64,000 bases of DNA, from contig JAJYAT010000003.1 in assembly GCA_021779375.1 (NCBI GenBank), positions 94,688-158,687 on the forward strand. Reading direction: 5' to 3'. This DNA is from a bacterium (GTDB taxonomy: Bacteria > Patescibacteriota > Gracilibacteria > JAHISY01). Shown piece after piece: positions 25,839-34,787 of the stretch; the stretch's first letter is position 1; every line of letters begins with the position of its first letter. A program made the translations under genes and the position numbers. The notes under the pieces were generated by a model. The model saw only the letters and a list, made by a program, of their open reading frames with translations. It was not told the DNA's origin and made no database searches.

Positions 25839-25844
25839 TAAAAT
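25839..25844 (+). promoter_or_regulatory. -10 box of rmuC
   Basis: TAAAAT, 6 nt before the ATG. Confidence 0.6.
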
Positions 25845-25850
25845 CCAAGA

Positions 25851-26945
25851 ATGGAAATCTATCTTCTTGCCGGTGCGATTTTGCTGGCTTTCGCTGCTTT
25901 GGCTTTTTTCGTCTCCAAAAAATTTGCGGAGCTCGCGAAGCCGAGCGAGGACAATGCGCAAAAATTGATGCTCGACGTGATTGAAAATTTGCGCAAAGAA
26001 ATTCATCACCAGACGGGCGAGACGCAGAAGACGACTTTGCAAACGCTCGATTTGCTCGAAAAGAAATTCGCGAATCTAAATGACTCGGTCGATCAAAAAT
26101 TAACCGACAACACGAAGAAGCTCGACGCGCGGCTCGACGGTGCGGCGCGCGAAATCGCCAAAGTCTCGGGTGAGCTCGGCAAGATGGCGGAGATTCGCGG
26201 CTCGGTCGAATCCCTGACGAACTTCCTCAAGCATTCCAAACGCCGTGGCAATCTCGGTGAGGAAGGACTGAAAGAAATGCTGGCGGAGGCACTGCCGCGC
26301 GAGAAGTGGAAGCTCCAATTCGCGTTCGCGGGCGGGGAAGCAGTCGACGCGATTATCGAGACCAAGAACGGCAACATTCCAGTCGACTCCAAATTTCCGC
26401 TCGAGAATTTCGAGAAAATGCGCACGGCGGCGGACGAAAAAATCGCCGAGACTTTTCGCCGGGAATTCGCGAAAGACTGCAAAAAACACATCGACGCGAT
26501 TGCGAAGAAATACATTCGACCGGAGGAAGGCACGACGGACTTCGCGGTGCTTTATTTGCCGGCGGAGTCGATTTACAACGAGGCGAGCGAAAATTCTGAA
26601 ATCTCGCGTTACGCCCGCGCCAAAAATATTCAGCTCGTTTCGCCGAATTCATTTTTCTATTTCTTGCGCGTTGTCCTGATCGCTTTTCAGTCCGAGAAAT
26701 TTGAAGAGAACGCCAAGAAAGTTTTGGCGCTAATCGCGGGGGTCAAGACTGAGGCGGGGAAATTTGGCGCGAATCTCGAGCTCACCGCCAAGCATCTGAA
26801 TAATGCCAAGAAAAATATGGACGACACAGTTTCGAGTTACCAGCGCCTGGAAAGCAAAATCGAGCGCGTCGGGGAATACTCGGACGCGGTGCCGCTGGCG
26901 GAGGTGGCGGAAGAGGAGATTGAGGTGGAGTTGCCGCTGGAATAA
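25851..26945 (+). CDS. rmuC: DNA recombination protein RmuC homologue
   Basis: Membrane-anchored protein of the RmuC family, thought to limit DNA rearrangements, with a degenerate nuclease-like core. It is 364 aa. A membrane helix lies at 4-25, then a long coiled coil (about 30-125) and the core: KRRGNLGEEGLKEML, AVDAIIETKNGNIPVDSKFPLENF (two parts), DFAVLYLPAESIYNEA and SPNSFFYFLRVV. All are family hallmarks. It has its own leaderless promoter; a RAYT transposase follows 9 nt later. Confidence 0.93.
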   Translation: MEIYLLAGAILLAFAALAFFVSKKFAELAKPSEDNAQKLMLDVIENLRKEIHHQTGETQKTTLQTLDLLEKKFANLNDSVDQKLTDNTKKLDARLDGAAREIAKVSGELGKMAEIRGSVESLTNFLKHSKRRGNLGEEGLKEMLAEALPREKWKLQFAFAGGEAVDAIIETKNGNIPVDSKFPLENFEKMRTAADEKIAETFRREFAKDCKKHIDAIAKKYIRPEEGTTDFAVLYLPAESIYNEASENSEISRYARAKNIQLVSPNSFFYFLRVVLIAFQSEKFEENAKKVLALIAGVKTEAGKFGANLELTAKHLNNAKKNMDDTVSSYQRLESKIERVGEYSDAVPLAEVAEEEIEVELPLE

Positions 26946-26954
26946 GTTATTGAA

Positions 26955-27494
26955 ATGTCAGAGCGCAATCGTAAATTGCCGCGGCTAAAAGGTTTTGATT
27001 ACACGACTAATGGTGCGTATTTCGCGACAATCTGTACTGCCAATCGTGAAAATATTTTTGGTGAAATTCGAAATGACAAAATGATTTTGAATCATCTTGG
27101 GAAAATTGTTGAAAAATATTGGCGAGAAATTCCCAATCATTTTACTGATGTGAAATTGGATGAATTTGTCGTGATGCCAAACCACATTCATGGCATTGTT
27201 TGGATTGAGAATTTAGCAGGTACGATTGGCGCACGCGTAGGGAATGAAAATTTTCATTCCCTACAAACACCAAATTGTGGTGCGAAATCGCGATCATTGT
27301 CATCGATTGTTCGTGGTTTCAAAATTGGCGTGACGAAATGGGCGCGTCAAAACTCGTCGATTTATCCTGTCTGGCAAAAATCTTTTTTCGATCGTGTGAT
27401 TCGCGATGAAGACGAGTTGAATCGCATTCGCGAATACATTTGGCAAAATCCCGAGAAATGGGAGAATAGCGAGGAGAAGTTGCCGTTGGAATAG
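26955..27494 (+). CDS. REP-associated tyrosine transposase (RAYT, Y1/HUH type)
   Basis: Single-strand DNA transposase related to IS200/IS605 TnpA. It is 179 aa. RLKGFDYTTNGAYFATICT, the HUH motif VVMPNHIHGIVW (about 75-86), IVRGFKIGVTKWAR and the catalytic-tyrosine helix RIREYIWQNPEKW (Tyr about 164) are intact, so it may be active. RAYTs mobilise REP palindromes that start with GTAG; three such palindromes occur in this window, one inside this gene (27238-27265). A stem-loop-flanked IS is not apparent, typical of domesticated RAYTs. Confidence 0.92.
   Translation: MSERNRKLPRLKGFDYTTNGAYFATICTANRENIFGEIRNDKMILNHLGKIVEKYWREIPNHFTDVKLDEFVVMPNHIHGIVWIENLAGTIGARVGNENFHSLQTPNCGAKSRSLSSIVRGFKIGVTKWARQNSSIYPVWQKSFFDRVIRDEDELNRIREYIWQNPEKWENSEEKLPLE
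27238..27265. repeat. 28-nt GTAG...CTAC perfect palindrome inside the RAYT gene (REP-like, copy 3)
   Basis: The half-site GTAGGGAATGAAAA is followed by its exact reverse complement. It is read in frame as VGNENFHSL, in the variable loop between the HUH motif and IVRGFK, so it does not break the protein. Confidence 0.9.
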
Positions 27495-27506
27495 AAAATT
27501 TTAATT

Positions 27507-28856
27507 ATGAATTGGAATGAGTTCATACAAATCGTTGAAGACAGACTCAATACTTGGTGGGCATTAATTAGCGGATTAATTGTTTTTTCACTATTTTTTG
27601 CTGCGATTCATCCAACATTAAAAGAATTTATATCTATATGGTTTTGTTTGTGTGTATATCTTTTGGCTCTGTTTGGGTGGGTTGTTTATTGGGCATACAA
27701 TAGATTTCGTTTACCTAGGAATAAAAAGAATAAAGTCGGGATAGTAATTGCTATTTATTCCGAAAACAAAACAGAAAGGGAAAAATTAAAAGCAGATTTT
27801 GTTTCAGAATTAAAAAATAGTTTTAGGAAGGAGGGTGTTCTGGATGTTACCAGCATCGTTTTCCTGAAAAATCATTTTGCACACAGAATTCATGATTCAG
27901 ATGATTCAAGGAGGGAAATTGAAAAAATGAACAAAAAAGTGAGGGCTCATTTTTATGTTTGGGGTAATGTGAGAAAAAGACCAGATGGTGAGTCTGCTGA
28001 AAGATATTTCATAAATTTTCATGGGTATGTAGTTCATAAGCCTGTTGCTCAACAGCTTAGACAACAGATATCGATGGAATTTTCGAAAGTTTTGCCTGTG
28101 CAGGTTGATTTTCTTGAAAATACTAGCTTTAGAGGTTTTCAGGTCTCCGCTGCTATGGTCCACCTAGCCGCACAATATATAATAGGCGTTGCGGCATTTG
28201 TGTCGCATGATCCGAATTTAGCCTATAAGCTTCATAGGGGATTAAAAGAAAAGTTTAATTCGGTGCCGCACCTTAAAGACATTGGTAATCGTTTACCATT
28301 ATTGGTTGCGGATGAAGCTTTTTGGATAGCAAGGTGGTATTTTGATAATCAGAACTATGATAAGACGAGAGAATTTTTAAGTATCGCCATGACTGAGAGT
28401 CCTAATCATTATGGGGCATGGCTTTTTAAGGCAATTATTGATTTTTCTCTTGATCGGGATTCAAATGAAGCGTTAAAAAGCGTGAACAAAGCACGAGAAT
28501 ATGCAAATAATACTTTTGAGTGGAGATATAGTGAGGCTTTTCTGCAGTTTTGGGAAGAGAACTATCAAATAGCTTTAGAAATTTGCCAAAAAATAAAAAA
28601 TCAATCATTTCGTGATGAAGCATTTTCGTTAGCTGAGGTAAGACAATTTAATTTGAAAATTTTAGAGAAAGAGGACAAAGCCCAATTATATTTTTGGATT
28701 GGATATCTAGCTTTTTTTAAGGAAAAAAATTTGGGAAACGCTTTACATGATTTTGAGCAATTCGAAAAATTAGCTGACGACAATATGAGTATGCTTAAAA
28801 ACAAATCGTCGGTCTATTTGAAAGACATAAAGAGAGCGCTTGAGTTAAAGGATTAA
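27507..28856 (+). CDS. Membrane-anchored TPR-like hypothetical protein
   Basis: 449 aa, AT-rich. Two membrane helices lie at about 16-35 and 39-60, followed by a basic stretch, a mixed alpha/beta region (VGIVIAIYSENKTEREKLKA) and helical repeats from about 260 on (WIARWYFDNQNYDKTREFLSIAM, AWLFKAIIDFSLDRDSNEAL in pieces) resembling tetratricopeptide units. The function is unknown. Position next to the transposase and its low GC suggest horizontal gain. The middle part resembles nucleotide- or signal-sensing Rossmann domains, but no motif is decisive. Confidence 0.65.
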   Translation: MNWNEFIQIVEDRLNTWWALISGLIVFSLFFAAIHPTLKEFISIWFCLCVYLLALFGWVVYWAYNRFRLPRNKKNKVGIVIAIYSENKTEREKLKADFVSELKNSFRKEGVLDVTSIVFLKNHFAHRIHDSDDSRREIEKMNKKVRAHFYVWGNVRKRPDGESAERYFINFHGYVVHKPVAQQLRQQISMEFSKVLPVQVDFLENTSFRGFQVSAAMVHLAAQYIIGVAAFVSHDPNLAYKLHRGLKEKFNSVPHLKDIGNRLPLLVADEAFWIARWYFDNQNYDKTREFLSIAMTESPNHYGAWLFKAIIDFSLDRDSNEALKSVNKAREYANNTFEWRYSEAFLQFWEENYQIALEICQKIKNQSFRDEAFSLAEVRQFNLKILEKEDKAQLYFWIGYLAFFKEKNLGNALHDFEQFEKLADDNMSMLKNKSSVYLKDIKRALELKD

Positions 28857-28916
28857 CTTTCTTCTCGATTTTTTTGTTTCTCGCTTTTCGTGCAAGTCAT
28901 CCCACCTCAAAATCAT

Positions 28917-28946
28917 TTGCCAACCTAAACAAATTTGTTGTACAAT
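28917..28946 (+). promoter_or_regulatory. Promoter of the 29034 gene
   Basis: TTGCCA (28917-28922), 18-nt spacer, TACAAT (28941-28946). It predicts a leader of about 80 nt holding nested stems GTTCTC/GAGAAC (28953/28994) and GTTCGC TAA GCGAAC (28975-28989). Confidence 0.55.
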
Positions 28947-29033
28947 TTTTGTGTTCTCTCGTCTTCCACCCTTCGTTCGCTAAGCGAACTTCGGAGAACA
29001 GGTCGTGAGGACAAGCCTTTAACCCCCTTAAAA

Positions 29034-29417
29034 ATGACCACCATCGCACTCGCTCAAATCATCGGGCCAGTCATGATCGCGGCGGCGATTGGTTTCATCG
29101 CGCATCCGAAGTTCTACAAAAAAATCCTGAAAGACTTCGAGGCGAATCAAGGGCTGATTTACTTCACGGGGATTCTCGTCATGGTCATCGGTTTGCTCAT
29201 CGTCAACAATCACAATATCTGGGAATGGTCCGCGGCGGGTGTGATTACTCTCGTCGGTTGGTCGGCTGTTCTCAAGGGTGCGACTTTTCTCATTGTCCCA
29301 AATCTGCTTTTCAAAATCTCCAATCCGATTATTAAAAATGGGATTGTGATGAAAATCGCGATGATTGTTTTACTCGCGGCGGGTGGTTATCTCTCTTACA
29401 TTGGTTATTGGCTGTAA
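29034..29417 (+). CDS. Small four-helix membrane protein
   Basis: 127 aa with hydrophobic segments at about 6-22, 38-54, 62-85 and 104-125. TTIALAQIIGPVMIAAAIGF opens the protein. This type of short integral membrane protein is common in Patescibacteria, without known function. The frame is open further upstream, but the ATG at 29034 follows a structured leader and begins exactly at the first membrane helix. topA lies downstream on the same strand, 66 nt away. Confidence 0.65.
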   Translation: MTTIALAQIIGPVMIAAAIGFIAHPKFYKKILKDFEANQGLIYFTGILVMVIGLLIVNNHNIWEWSAAGVITLVGWSAVLKGATFLIVPNLLFKISNPIIKNGIVMKIAMIVLLAAGGYLSYIGYWL

Positions 29418-29483
29418 AAACTTTCAGCGGAATTTTGCTAACCGAGCGAATTTTCGTTAGGCTTTTCCGCGTTTGAATTCCAA

Positions 29484-31718
29484 ATGAAAAAACTTGTCAT
29501 TGTCGAGTCTCCTGCGAAGGCGCGGACGATCACCAAATTTCTCAGCAAAGACTTCACAGTGCGTGCGTCGATGGGACACGTGCGTGATTTGCCGAAATCC
29601 AAAATGGGCATCGACATTGAGACGGGCAGCTTCCTGCCGGAGTACATCGTCTCGGCTGACAAAACGAAAGTGATTGCTGAGCTCAAAAAGCTGGCGGACA
29701 AAGCGGACGAAATCATTCTGGCAACTGATGAGGATCGCGAAGGTGAGGCGATTGCGTGGCATTTGCTGGCTGCGCTCAAAATTCCTAAGACCAAAAAAAC
29801 TCCGCGAATCGTTTTCCACGAAATCACCAAAGAGGCGATTCAAAATGCGATTAAGTCTCCGCGCGAGCTCGACCGCAATTTGATCGACGCGCAGCAGGCG
29901 CGGCGCGTGCTCGACCGCTTGGTGGGTTATGAATTGTCGCCGCTGATTTGGAAAAAAATTCGTTACGGTCTTTCCGCTGGTCGCGTGCAATCAGTCGCGG
30001 TGCGCTTGATTGTCGAGCGTGAGCGCGAAATCGAGGCTTTCAATCCAGTCGAATACTGGACGGTCGGTGCGCATTTCGAGACACCGCGTGGTGATAAATT
30101 TTTCGCGGAACTGGCGAAGATTGATGCCAAGAAAGCCGAAATCAAAAAGAAAAATGAGGCAGAAAAAGTTGAGCTCGATCTCCGGGGCGCGGAATTCCGC
30201 GTCGCGAAAATCGACCGCAAGGAGCGTGTGCGCCATCCGGCACCGCCTTTTATCACTTCGACTCTGCAAGCCGAAGCCGCACGCAAGCTCGGATTTAGTG
30301 TGAAGAAGACGATGATGCTCGCGCAGAAACTTTACGAAGGTGAGGATCTCGGCGAAGGTTTGATTACCTACATGCGTACCGACTCCACGAATCTCGCTGA
30401 GTCGGCGGTGAAAAAAGCGCGTTCGGTTATCTCCGAAAAATTTGGCAAAAATTTCGTGCCGAGCGAGGTGCGCAAATTCACGAAAAAAGCGAAAGGCGCA
30501 CAGGAAGCGCACGAAGCGATTCGCCCGACCGATCCCGCGCGTTTCCCAGAAGCGCTGAAAGCTCAATTGGAAAATGACGCCTGGCGTTTGTACGAATTAA
30601 TCTGGCAGCGCTTCCTCGCTTGCCAAATGGCGGACGCACTGCTCGACCAGACGGGTGTCGATATCGCCGCCAAGAATTACACTTTTCGCGCGACGGGGCA
30701 GATCGTGAAATTCGCGGGCTGGCTTGCGGCTTATTCCGTCGGTTATGATTCAGATGAGGAAGCGGCGGAGGATTCCGAAAAATTATTGCCGGAGATTCTC
30801 GAAAACGAAATTCAAAAGTTGCTCGCGCTGAAATCGGAACAACATTTCACGAAGCCACCGGCGCGCTACACTGAGGCGACGCTGGTCAAAAAATTGGAGG
30901 CGGAGGGTATCGGGCGACCGTCGACTTATGCGCCGACGATTTCTACGATTCAGACGCGTGGCTACGTCGAGAAGCTCGACCGTGCGCTCGCCCCGACAGA
31001 TACCGGGAAGGTCGTGAATGATTTTCTCGTGCAGCATTTTCCGAAAATCGTCGATCTCCAATTCACCGCCAAGATGGAAGCGGAGTTCGATGAGATTGCG
31101 GAGGGTAATTCGAAATGGAATGCGATGATTGGCGAGTTTTACAAACCTTTCCATTCCGAAGTCGAAAAGAAAACCGAGACAATTAAAAAAGAGGATGTCG
31201 TGAATGAGACGACTGATGAGATTTGCGACAAATGCGGCAAGCCGATGGTGATTAAATTGGGACGTTTCGGCAAATTCCTCTCTTGCTCCGGTTATCCGGA
31301 CTGCAAAAACGCCAAGCCGCTCGACAAAAAACAGGAAGCGGCGGAAGTCGAAATGAATGCGAAAATCGCCGGTCAGACTTGTCCGCAGTGCGGCAAGCCG
31401 CTTTCGGTCAAGCGCGGACGCTTCGGTATGTTCGTCGGTTGCTCGGGCTATCCCGATTGCAAATTCATCGAGAAGAAATCTAATTCACTCGGGATCAAAT
31501 GTCCTGATTGTGGTAAAGGTGAAATCACCGAAAAGTTCGCCAAGAAAACGCGCAAGAAATTTTGGGGCTGTACCAATTACCCCGACTGCAAATTCGCCTC
31601 GTGGGACGAGCCGCAAAAAACTCCGTGTGAATGTGGGGGAATCGTCGTCAAAAAACTCGGCAAACAGCAAAAGCTGGTTTGTCTCAAATGCAGCAAAGAG
31701 AAAAAGATTGAAGACTAA
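29484..31718 (+). CDS. topA: DNA topoisomerase I
   Basis: Type IA topoisomerase relaxing negative supercoils. It is 744 aa. The Toprim start LVIVESPAKARTI (3-15), TDEDREGEAIAWHL (about 77), ARRVLDRLVGYELSPLIW, the active-site tyrosine in GLITYMRTDSTNLA (Tyr about 295) and IGRPSTYAPTI are intact. The C-terminus has four zinc-ribbon units: CDKCGKPM, CPQCGKPL, CPDCGKGE and the shorter CECGG...CLKC. The first three carry the SGYPDCK/TNYPDCK closing motif. Complete and typical. Confidence 0.98.
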   Translation: MKKLVIVESPAKARTITKFLSKDFTVRASMGHVRDLPKSKMGIDIETGSFLPEYIVSADKTKVIAELKKLADKADEIILATDEDREGEAIAWHLLAALKIPKTKKTPRIVFHEITKEAIQNAIKSPRELDRNLIDAQQARRVLDRLVGYELSPLIWKKIRYGLSAGRVQSVAVRLIVEREREIEAFNPVEYWTVGAHFETPRGDKFFAELAKIDAKKAEIKKKNEAEKVELDLRGAEFRVAKIDRKERVRHPAPPFITSTLQAEAARKLGFSVKKTMMLAQKLYEGEDLGEGLITYMRTDSTNLAESAVKKARSVISEKFGKNFVPSEVRKFTKKAKGAQEAHEAIRPTDPARFPEALKAQLENDAWRLYELIWQRFLACQMADALLDQTGVDIAAKNYTFRATGQIVKFAGWLAAYSVGYDSDEEAAEDSEKLLPEILENEIQKLLALKSEQHFTKPPARYTEATLVKKLEAEGIGRPSTYAPTISTIQTRGYVEKLDRALAPTDTGKVVNDFLVQHFPKIVDLQFTAKMEAEFDEIAEGNSKWNAMIGEFYKPFHSEVEKKTETIKKEDVVNETTDEICDKCGKPMVIKLGRFGKFLSCSGYPDCKNAKPLDKKQEAAEVEMNAKIAGQTCPQCGKPLSVKRGRFGMFVGCSGYPDCKFIEKKSNSLGIKCPDCGKGEITEKFAKKTRKKFWGCTNYPDCKFASWDEPQKTPCECGGIVVKKLGKQQKLVCLKCSKEKKIED

Positions 31719-32125
31719 ATCGCTCGCTCATTAATTTCATCCAAAATCGCTTGAATCTGTGGGGGTGTGAGTTTTTCGATTTTAGACTGAAACAAATAAG
31801 TGAAGAACATTTGGGCATTTAAGCTTTTGAGAAATTCTCTTAGCTTTTGGTATTCAAGAGTTCTTGTAAAAGCCCTTGCCTCTATGCTTGTGATTTTGTC
31901 GTCATCAAAATATTCTTCAAGACGGTCCAAAATGGCTGAATCAATTTCATAAAAAGTCGTTTCTGTTTGCTGACCGCTTGGTGATGCAATTGCTTTGCTA
32001 ATCATTTCTTCAGATATTTTTCTTGACTGTTTTGGTTCAAGCCGAACAAGCTTCGCGATTTGGGTTCGTTGCGACGCAGGGCTTGTCTGATTTTTTTCTA
32101 ATCTGAGTCGAATTACTTTGTTCAT
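31715..32125 (-). CDS. Hypothetical protein, last gene of the pilus operon
   Basis: 136 aa, soluble and charged, unrecognised. The N-terminus is basic (MNKVIRLRLEKNQTSP), and the C-terminal half is helical (EARAFTRTLEYQKLREFLKSL). It starts 1 nt after the pilC stop and overlaps the convergent topA end by 4 nt. Co-transcription with pil genes hints at a pilus-linked role, but the more AT-rich composition leaves room for a late addition. Confidence 0.6.
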   Translation of the reverse strand: MNKVIRLRLEKNQTSPASQRTQIAKLVRLEPKQSRKISEEMISKAIASPSGQQTETTFYEIDSAILDRLEEYFDDDKITSIEARAFTRTLEYQKLREFLKSLNAQMFFTYLFQSKIEKLTPPQIQAILDEINERAI

Positions 32126-32126
32126 C

Positions 32127-33431
32127 TTAAGCTTTGGCGGCGATGTCAGTCATATCCATGATTGGCTGCATGATGGCGGCGACGAGTCCGGCGACGAGTG
32201 TACCAATCACGACGATGATGAGTGGTTCCATAATGGTCGAGAGATTCTTGGCGAAAGTGTCGACTTCTTCATCGTAGAATTCCGCGATCTTATGCGCGAT
32301 GGCGCCGAGTTGTGCCGTTTGTTCGCCGACTGCAATCATGCTCACGACGAGCTCAGGAAAGAGCGGATCGTTCTCGATATTTTTGTGAATCGTGATACCG
32401 CGTTCGACATCTTCTTTCGTGTCGAGCAGGCGAATGCGATAAACCTCGTTGCCGACGGCATTGGCTGTGATTTCGAGTGCGCGAACAATCGGTACTCCAG
32501 AATCTGAGAGTAATGAGAGTTGGCGCGCGAAAGAGGCAAGCGCGGCTTTTTGGATCATTGGTCCAAAAATTGGGAGCTTAATCATGAGGCGATCCCAGTG
32601 GAGTTTTCCAAGTGGGGTTTTTTTCCAAGCGCCTATAAAAAGTACTCCTCCAACAATTAAAGCGATGAGGAGTGCCCAATTTGGCAAGATGAAGGTTTTG
32701 CCGGTAAACCATCTCGAAATTGCCACTAGAATTCTTGTTGCTAATGGTAGTTCCGTTTTAGCAGTCGCAAAAAGTTCGGCGAGTTTCGGAATTACCATTG
32801 TCATAACCAAGATGATTGCGCCGACCAAGACTGTCAAAACAGACACTGGATAAATCATGGCAGACTTAATTTTTTTCCGCAAGCTGGCTGATTTTTCTGT
32901 CTCGGTTGCAAGATTGACTAAAGTCTTATTGAGCTGACCGGAAGCTTCGCCGGCCGCGATCATACCGATTTCTGATTCGATAAAAATATCTCCGTGTTCA
33001 TCTAGTGCATCAGAAAACCTGATACCAGCTTCGACTCGCGTGGCGACATCGCCGAGGACAAGTCGGAGTTTGGGATTTTCACTTTGCTTTGACAAAATTT
33101 TGAGCGCTTTGATAATTGAAAGTCCGGCGTTAATCATCACTGCCAACAGACGAAACATGACAGCCTTGTCTTTTGCTGTGACTTTTGTGTGTAGCGCAAA
33201 GAAGTTGTTGATTTGATCAATGAGACCATGCGACGATTCAACCGCCGAAAATTCGGGTTCGGATTTTTTCGCTGCGGTTTTTTCTTTAGTATCATCAATC
33301 TGGTCCAGACTGATGACATTCAGCTGCTTTTCATTGAAGAGCTGATCAGCAGCTTCGAGTTTGCTTGCGGCGGTGATGACCCCGGTGACTTCCGCGGATT
33401 TTTTGTCGCGAGCGACATATTGGAATTGCAT
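32127..33431 (-). CDS. pilC: Type IV pilus inner-membrane platform protein
   Basis: Platform on which PilB acts to assemble pilins. It is 434 aa. The N-terminal QFQYVARDKKSAEVTGVITAASKLEA is the usual T2SSF lead-in. Two T2SF domains follow with membrane helices near 175-215, 230-250 and 395-425, and conserved FRLLAVMINAGLSIIKALKIL and ELVVSMIAVGEQTAQLGAI. Length is slightly above the 400-aa norm. It is fourth in the operon PilN-like, pilO, pilB, pilC. Confidence 0.95.
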   Translation of the reverse strand: MQFQYVARDKKSAEVTGVITAASKLEAADQLFNEKQLNVISLDQIDDTKEKTAAKKSEPEFSAVESSHGLIDQINNFFALHTKVTAKDKAVMFRLLAVMINAGLSIIKALKILSKQSENPKLRLVLGDVATRVEAGIRFSDALDEHGDIFIESEIGMIAAGEASGQLNKTLVNLATETEKSASLRKKIKSAMIYPVSVLTVLVGAIILVMTMVIPKLAELFATAKTELPLATRILVAISRWFTGKTFILPNWALLIALIVGGVLFIGAWKKTPLGKLHWDRLMIKLPIFGPMIQKAALASFARQLSLLSDSGVPIVRALEITANAVGNEVYRIRLLDTKEDVERGITIHKNIENDPLFPELVVSMIAVGEQTAQLGAIAHKIAEFYDEEVDTFAKNLSTIMEPLIIVVIGTLVAGLVAAIMQPIMDMTDIAAKA

Positions 33432-33440
33432 TTGAAAGAA

Positions 33441-34751
33441 TTATTTTTTTGGAATTGAAATTTTTTCGCTGTCAATTTGATCCATAATGTCATCTTTATC
33501 TTCCTCCTCGGTAGTGCGAGCGACTGAGTAGACTTCTTCGGGGGTAGTGATGCCAGCGAGAATTTTTTCGACACCATCGTGCTCGAGCGTCTTCATGCCA
33601 TCAGCGATTGCCACTTTTTCCATTTCGAGCGGAGAGCCATTTTTGAGAATCAATTCTTTGATGGCGTTACTCATCTCGAGAATTTCGTACATACCGATTC
33701 GTCCTTTATAGCCAGTGTGTCCACACAGTTCACAGCCTGCACCGTGGTAAATTTTAAGTGGTGTGTTGTCAGTTAATCCCAATTTTGTGCGCTGAGTGGG
33801 ATTCATCGAGGCGATTGCTCTTCGCAACCTTTGCTCGATAGCTGGTTCGATGATTGTTTCGGCTTTACAGTGTTCACAGATTTTGCGGACGAGACGTTGG
33901 GCGATGATGGCATTGACTGTCGCTGTGATGAGGAAGGCGGCAGCACCCATGTCGAGCAGACGCGTGATGGTCGAGATGGCTGAATTCGTATGTATTGTAG
34001 ACAGGACGAGGTGTCCGGTCAGAGCGGCCTCAATCGCGACTTCGATTGTCTCACGGTCGCGAATCTCACCGACCATCATGATGTCTGGATCTTGGCGGAG
34101 ACCGGTGCGGAGTCCGAAGGCAAAGGTGTAATCAATGGCTGGGTAGACTTGGCTTTGGTTTAGGCCGTCCATTTGAATCTCGACCGGATCCTCGATGGTC
34201 ATGATGTTGACCTCGGGAGTATTCAGGATTGCGAGGCAGGCGTAGAGCGTGGTTGTTTTGCCGGAGCCAGTCGGACCAGTTGTGAGCAGAATGCCATTTG
34301 GTGCGGCAATTGCGCGTTTCAGAATTTTAAGGTTGTGCGGCTCGATACCAAGATCTTCAAGTTTCGGAATTTTGCGCGAGCGATCCTGGATACGAGTGAC
34401 GATTTTTTCGCCGTGGACAGTCGGCAGTGTCGAGAGACGGAGATCAAGTTCGCGACCGTCTGGGGTGGTGATTTGTACTCGTCCATCTTGCGGAATACGG
34501 CTTTCGTCAATCTTTAGATTTGCCATGATTTTGAAGCGACTGACGACGGCAGCATGCAGCGAGGGTGGATATTCGATGATTGAGCGGAGAATTCCATCGA
34601 CGCGGAAGCGGATGCGTACAGTATATTCACTAGGTTCAATGTGGATATCGGAGCTGCCGATATCAATTGCAGCATCGACGACAGTGGCCGCAATCTGCGG
34701 TACGTCGCTAGCAATGATGGCGTTCTGGAGTATGACAATTTTGTCTTCCAT
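33441..34751 (-). CDS. pilB: Type IV pilus assembly ATPase without the usual N-terminal domain
   Basis: GspE/PilB hexameric ATPase that drives pilus extension. It is 436 aa. SDIHIEP (about 34), the Walker A TGPTGSGKTTTLYA (about 159-172), Asp box IMTIEDPVE, Walker B DPDIMMVGEIRDRET, His box LVLSTIHTNSA and the zinc tetracysteine CEHC...CELCG are all intact. The roughly 130-residue N1/MshEN domain of canonical PilB is missing; the protein starts almost at the N2 domain. pilO ends 36 nt upstream, so the domain is not encoded there. Confidence 0.95.
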   Translation of the reverse strand: MEDKIVILQNAIIASDVPQIAATVVDAAIDIGSSDIHIEPSEYTVRIRFRVDGILRSIIEYPPSLHAAVVSRFKIMANLKIDESRIPQDGRVQITTPDGRELDLRLSTLPTVHGEKIVTRIQDRSRKIPKLEDLGIEPHNLKILKRAIAAPNGILLTTGPTGSGKTTTLYACLAILNTPEVNIMTIEDPVEIQMDGLNQSQVYPAIDYTFAFGLRTGLRQDPDIMMVGEIRDRETIEVAIEAALTGHLVLSTIHTNSAISTITRLLDMGAAAFLITATVNAIIAQRLVRKICEHCKAETIIEPAIEQRLRRAIASMNPTQRTKLGLTDNTPLKIYHGAGCELCGHTGYKGRIGMYEILEMSNAIKELILKNGSPLEMEKVAIADGMKTLEHDGVEKILAGITTPEEVYSVARTTEEEDKDDIMDQIDSEKISIPKK

Positions 34752-34787
34752 TTTATTTTTGTTTTTTGTGCTACGTGCTGTTAAAAA

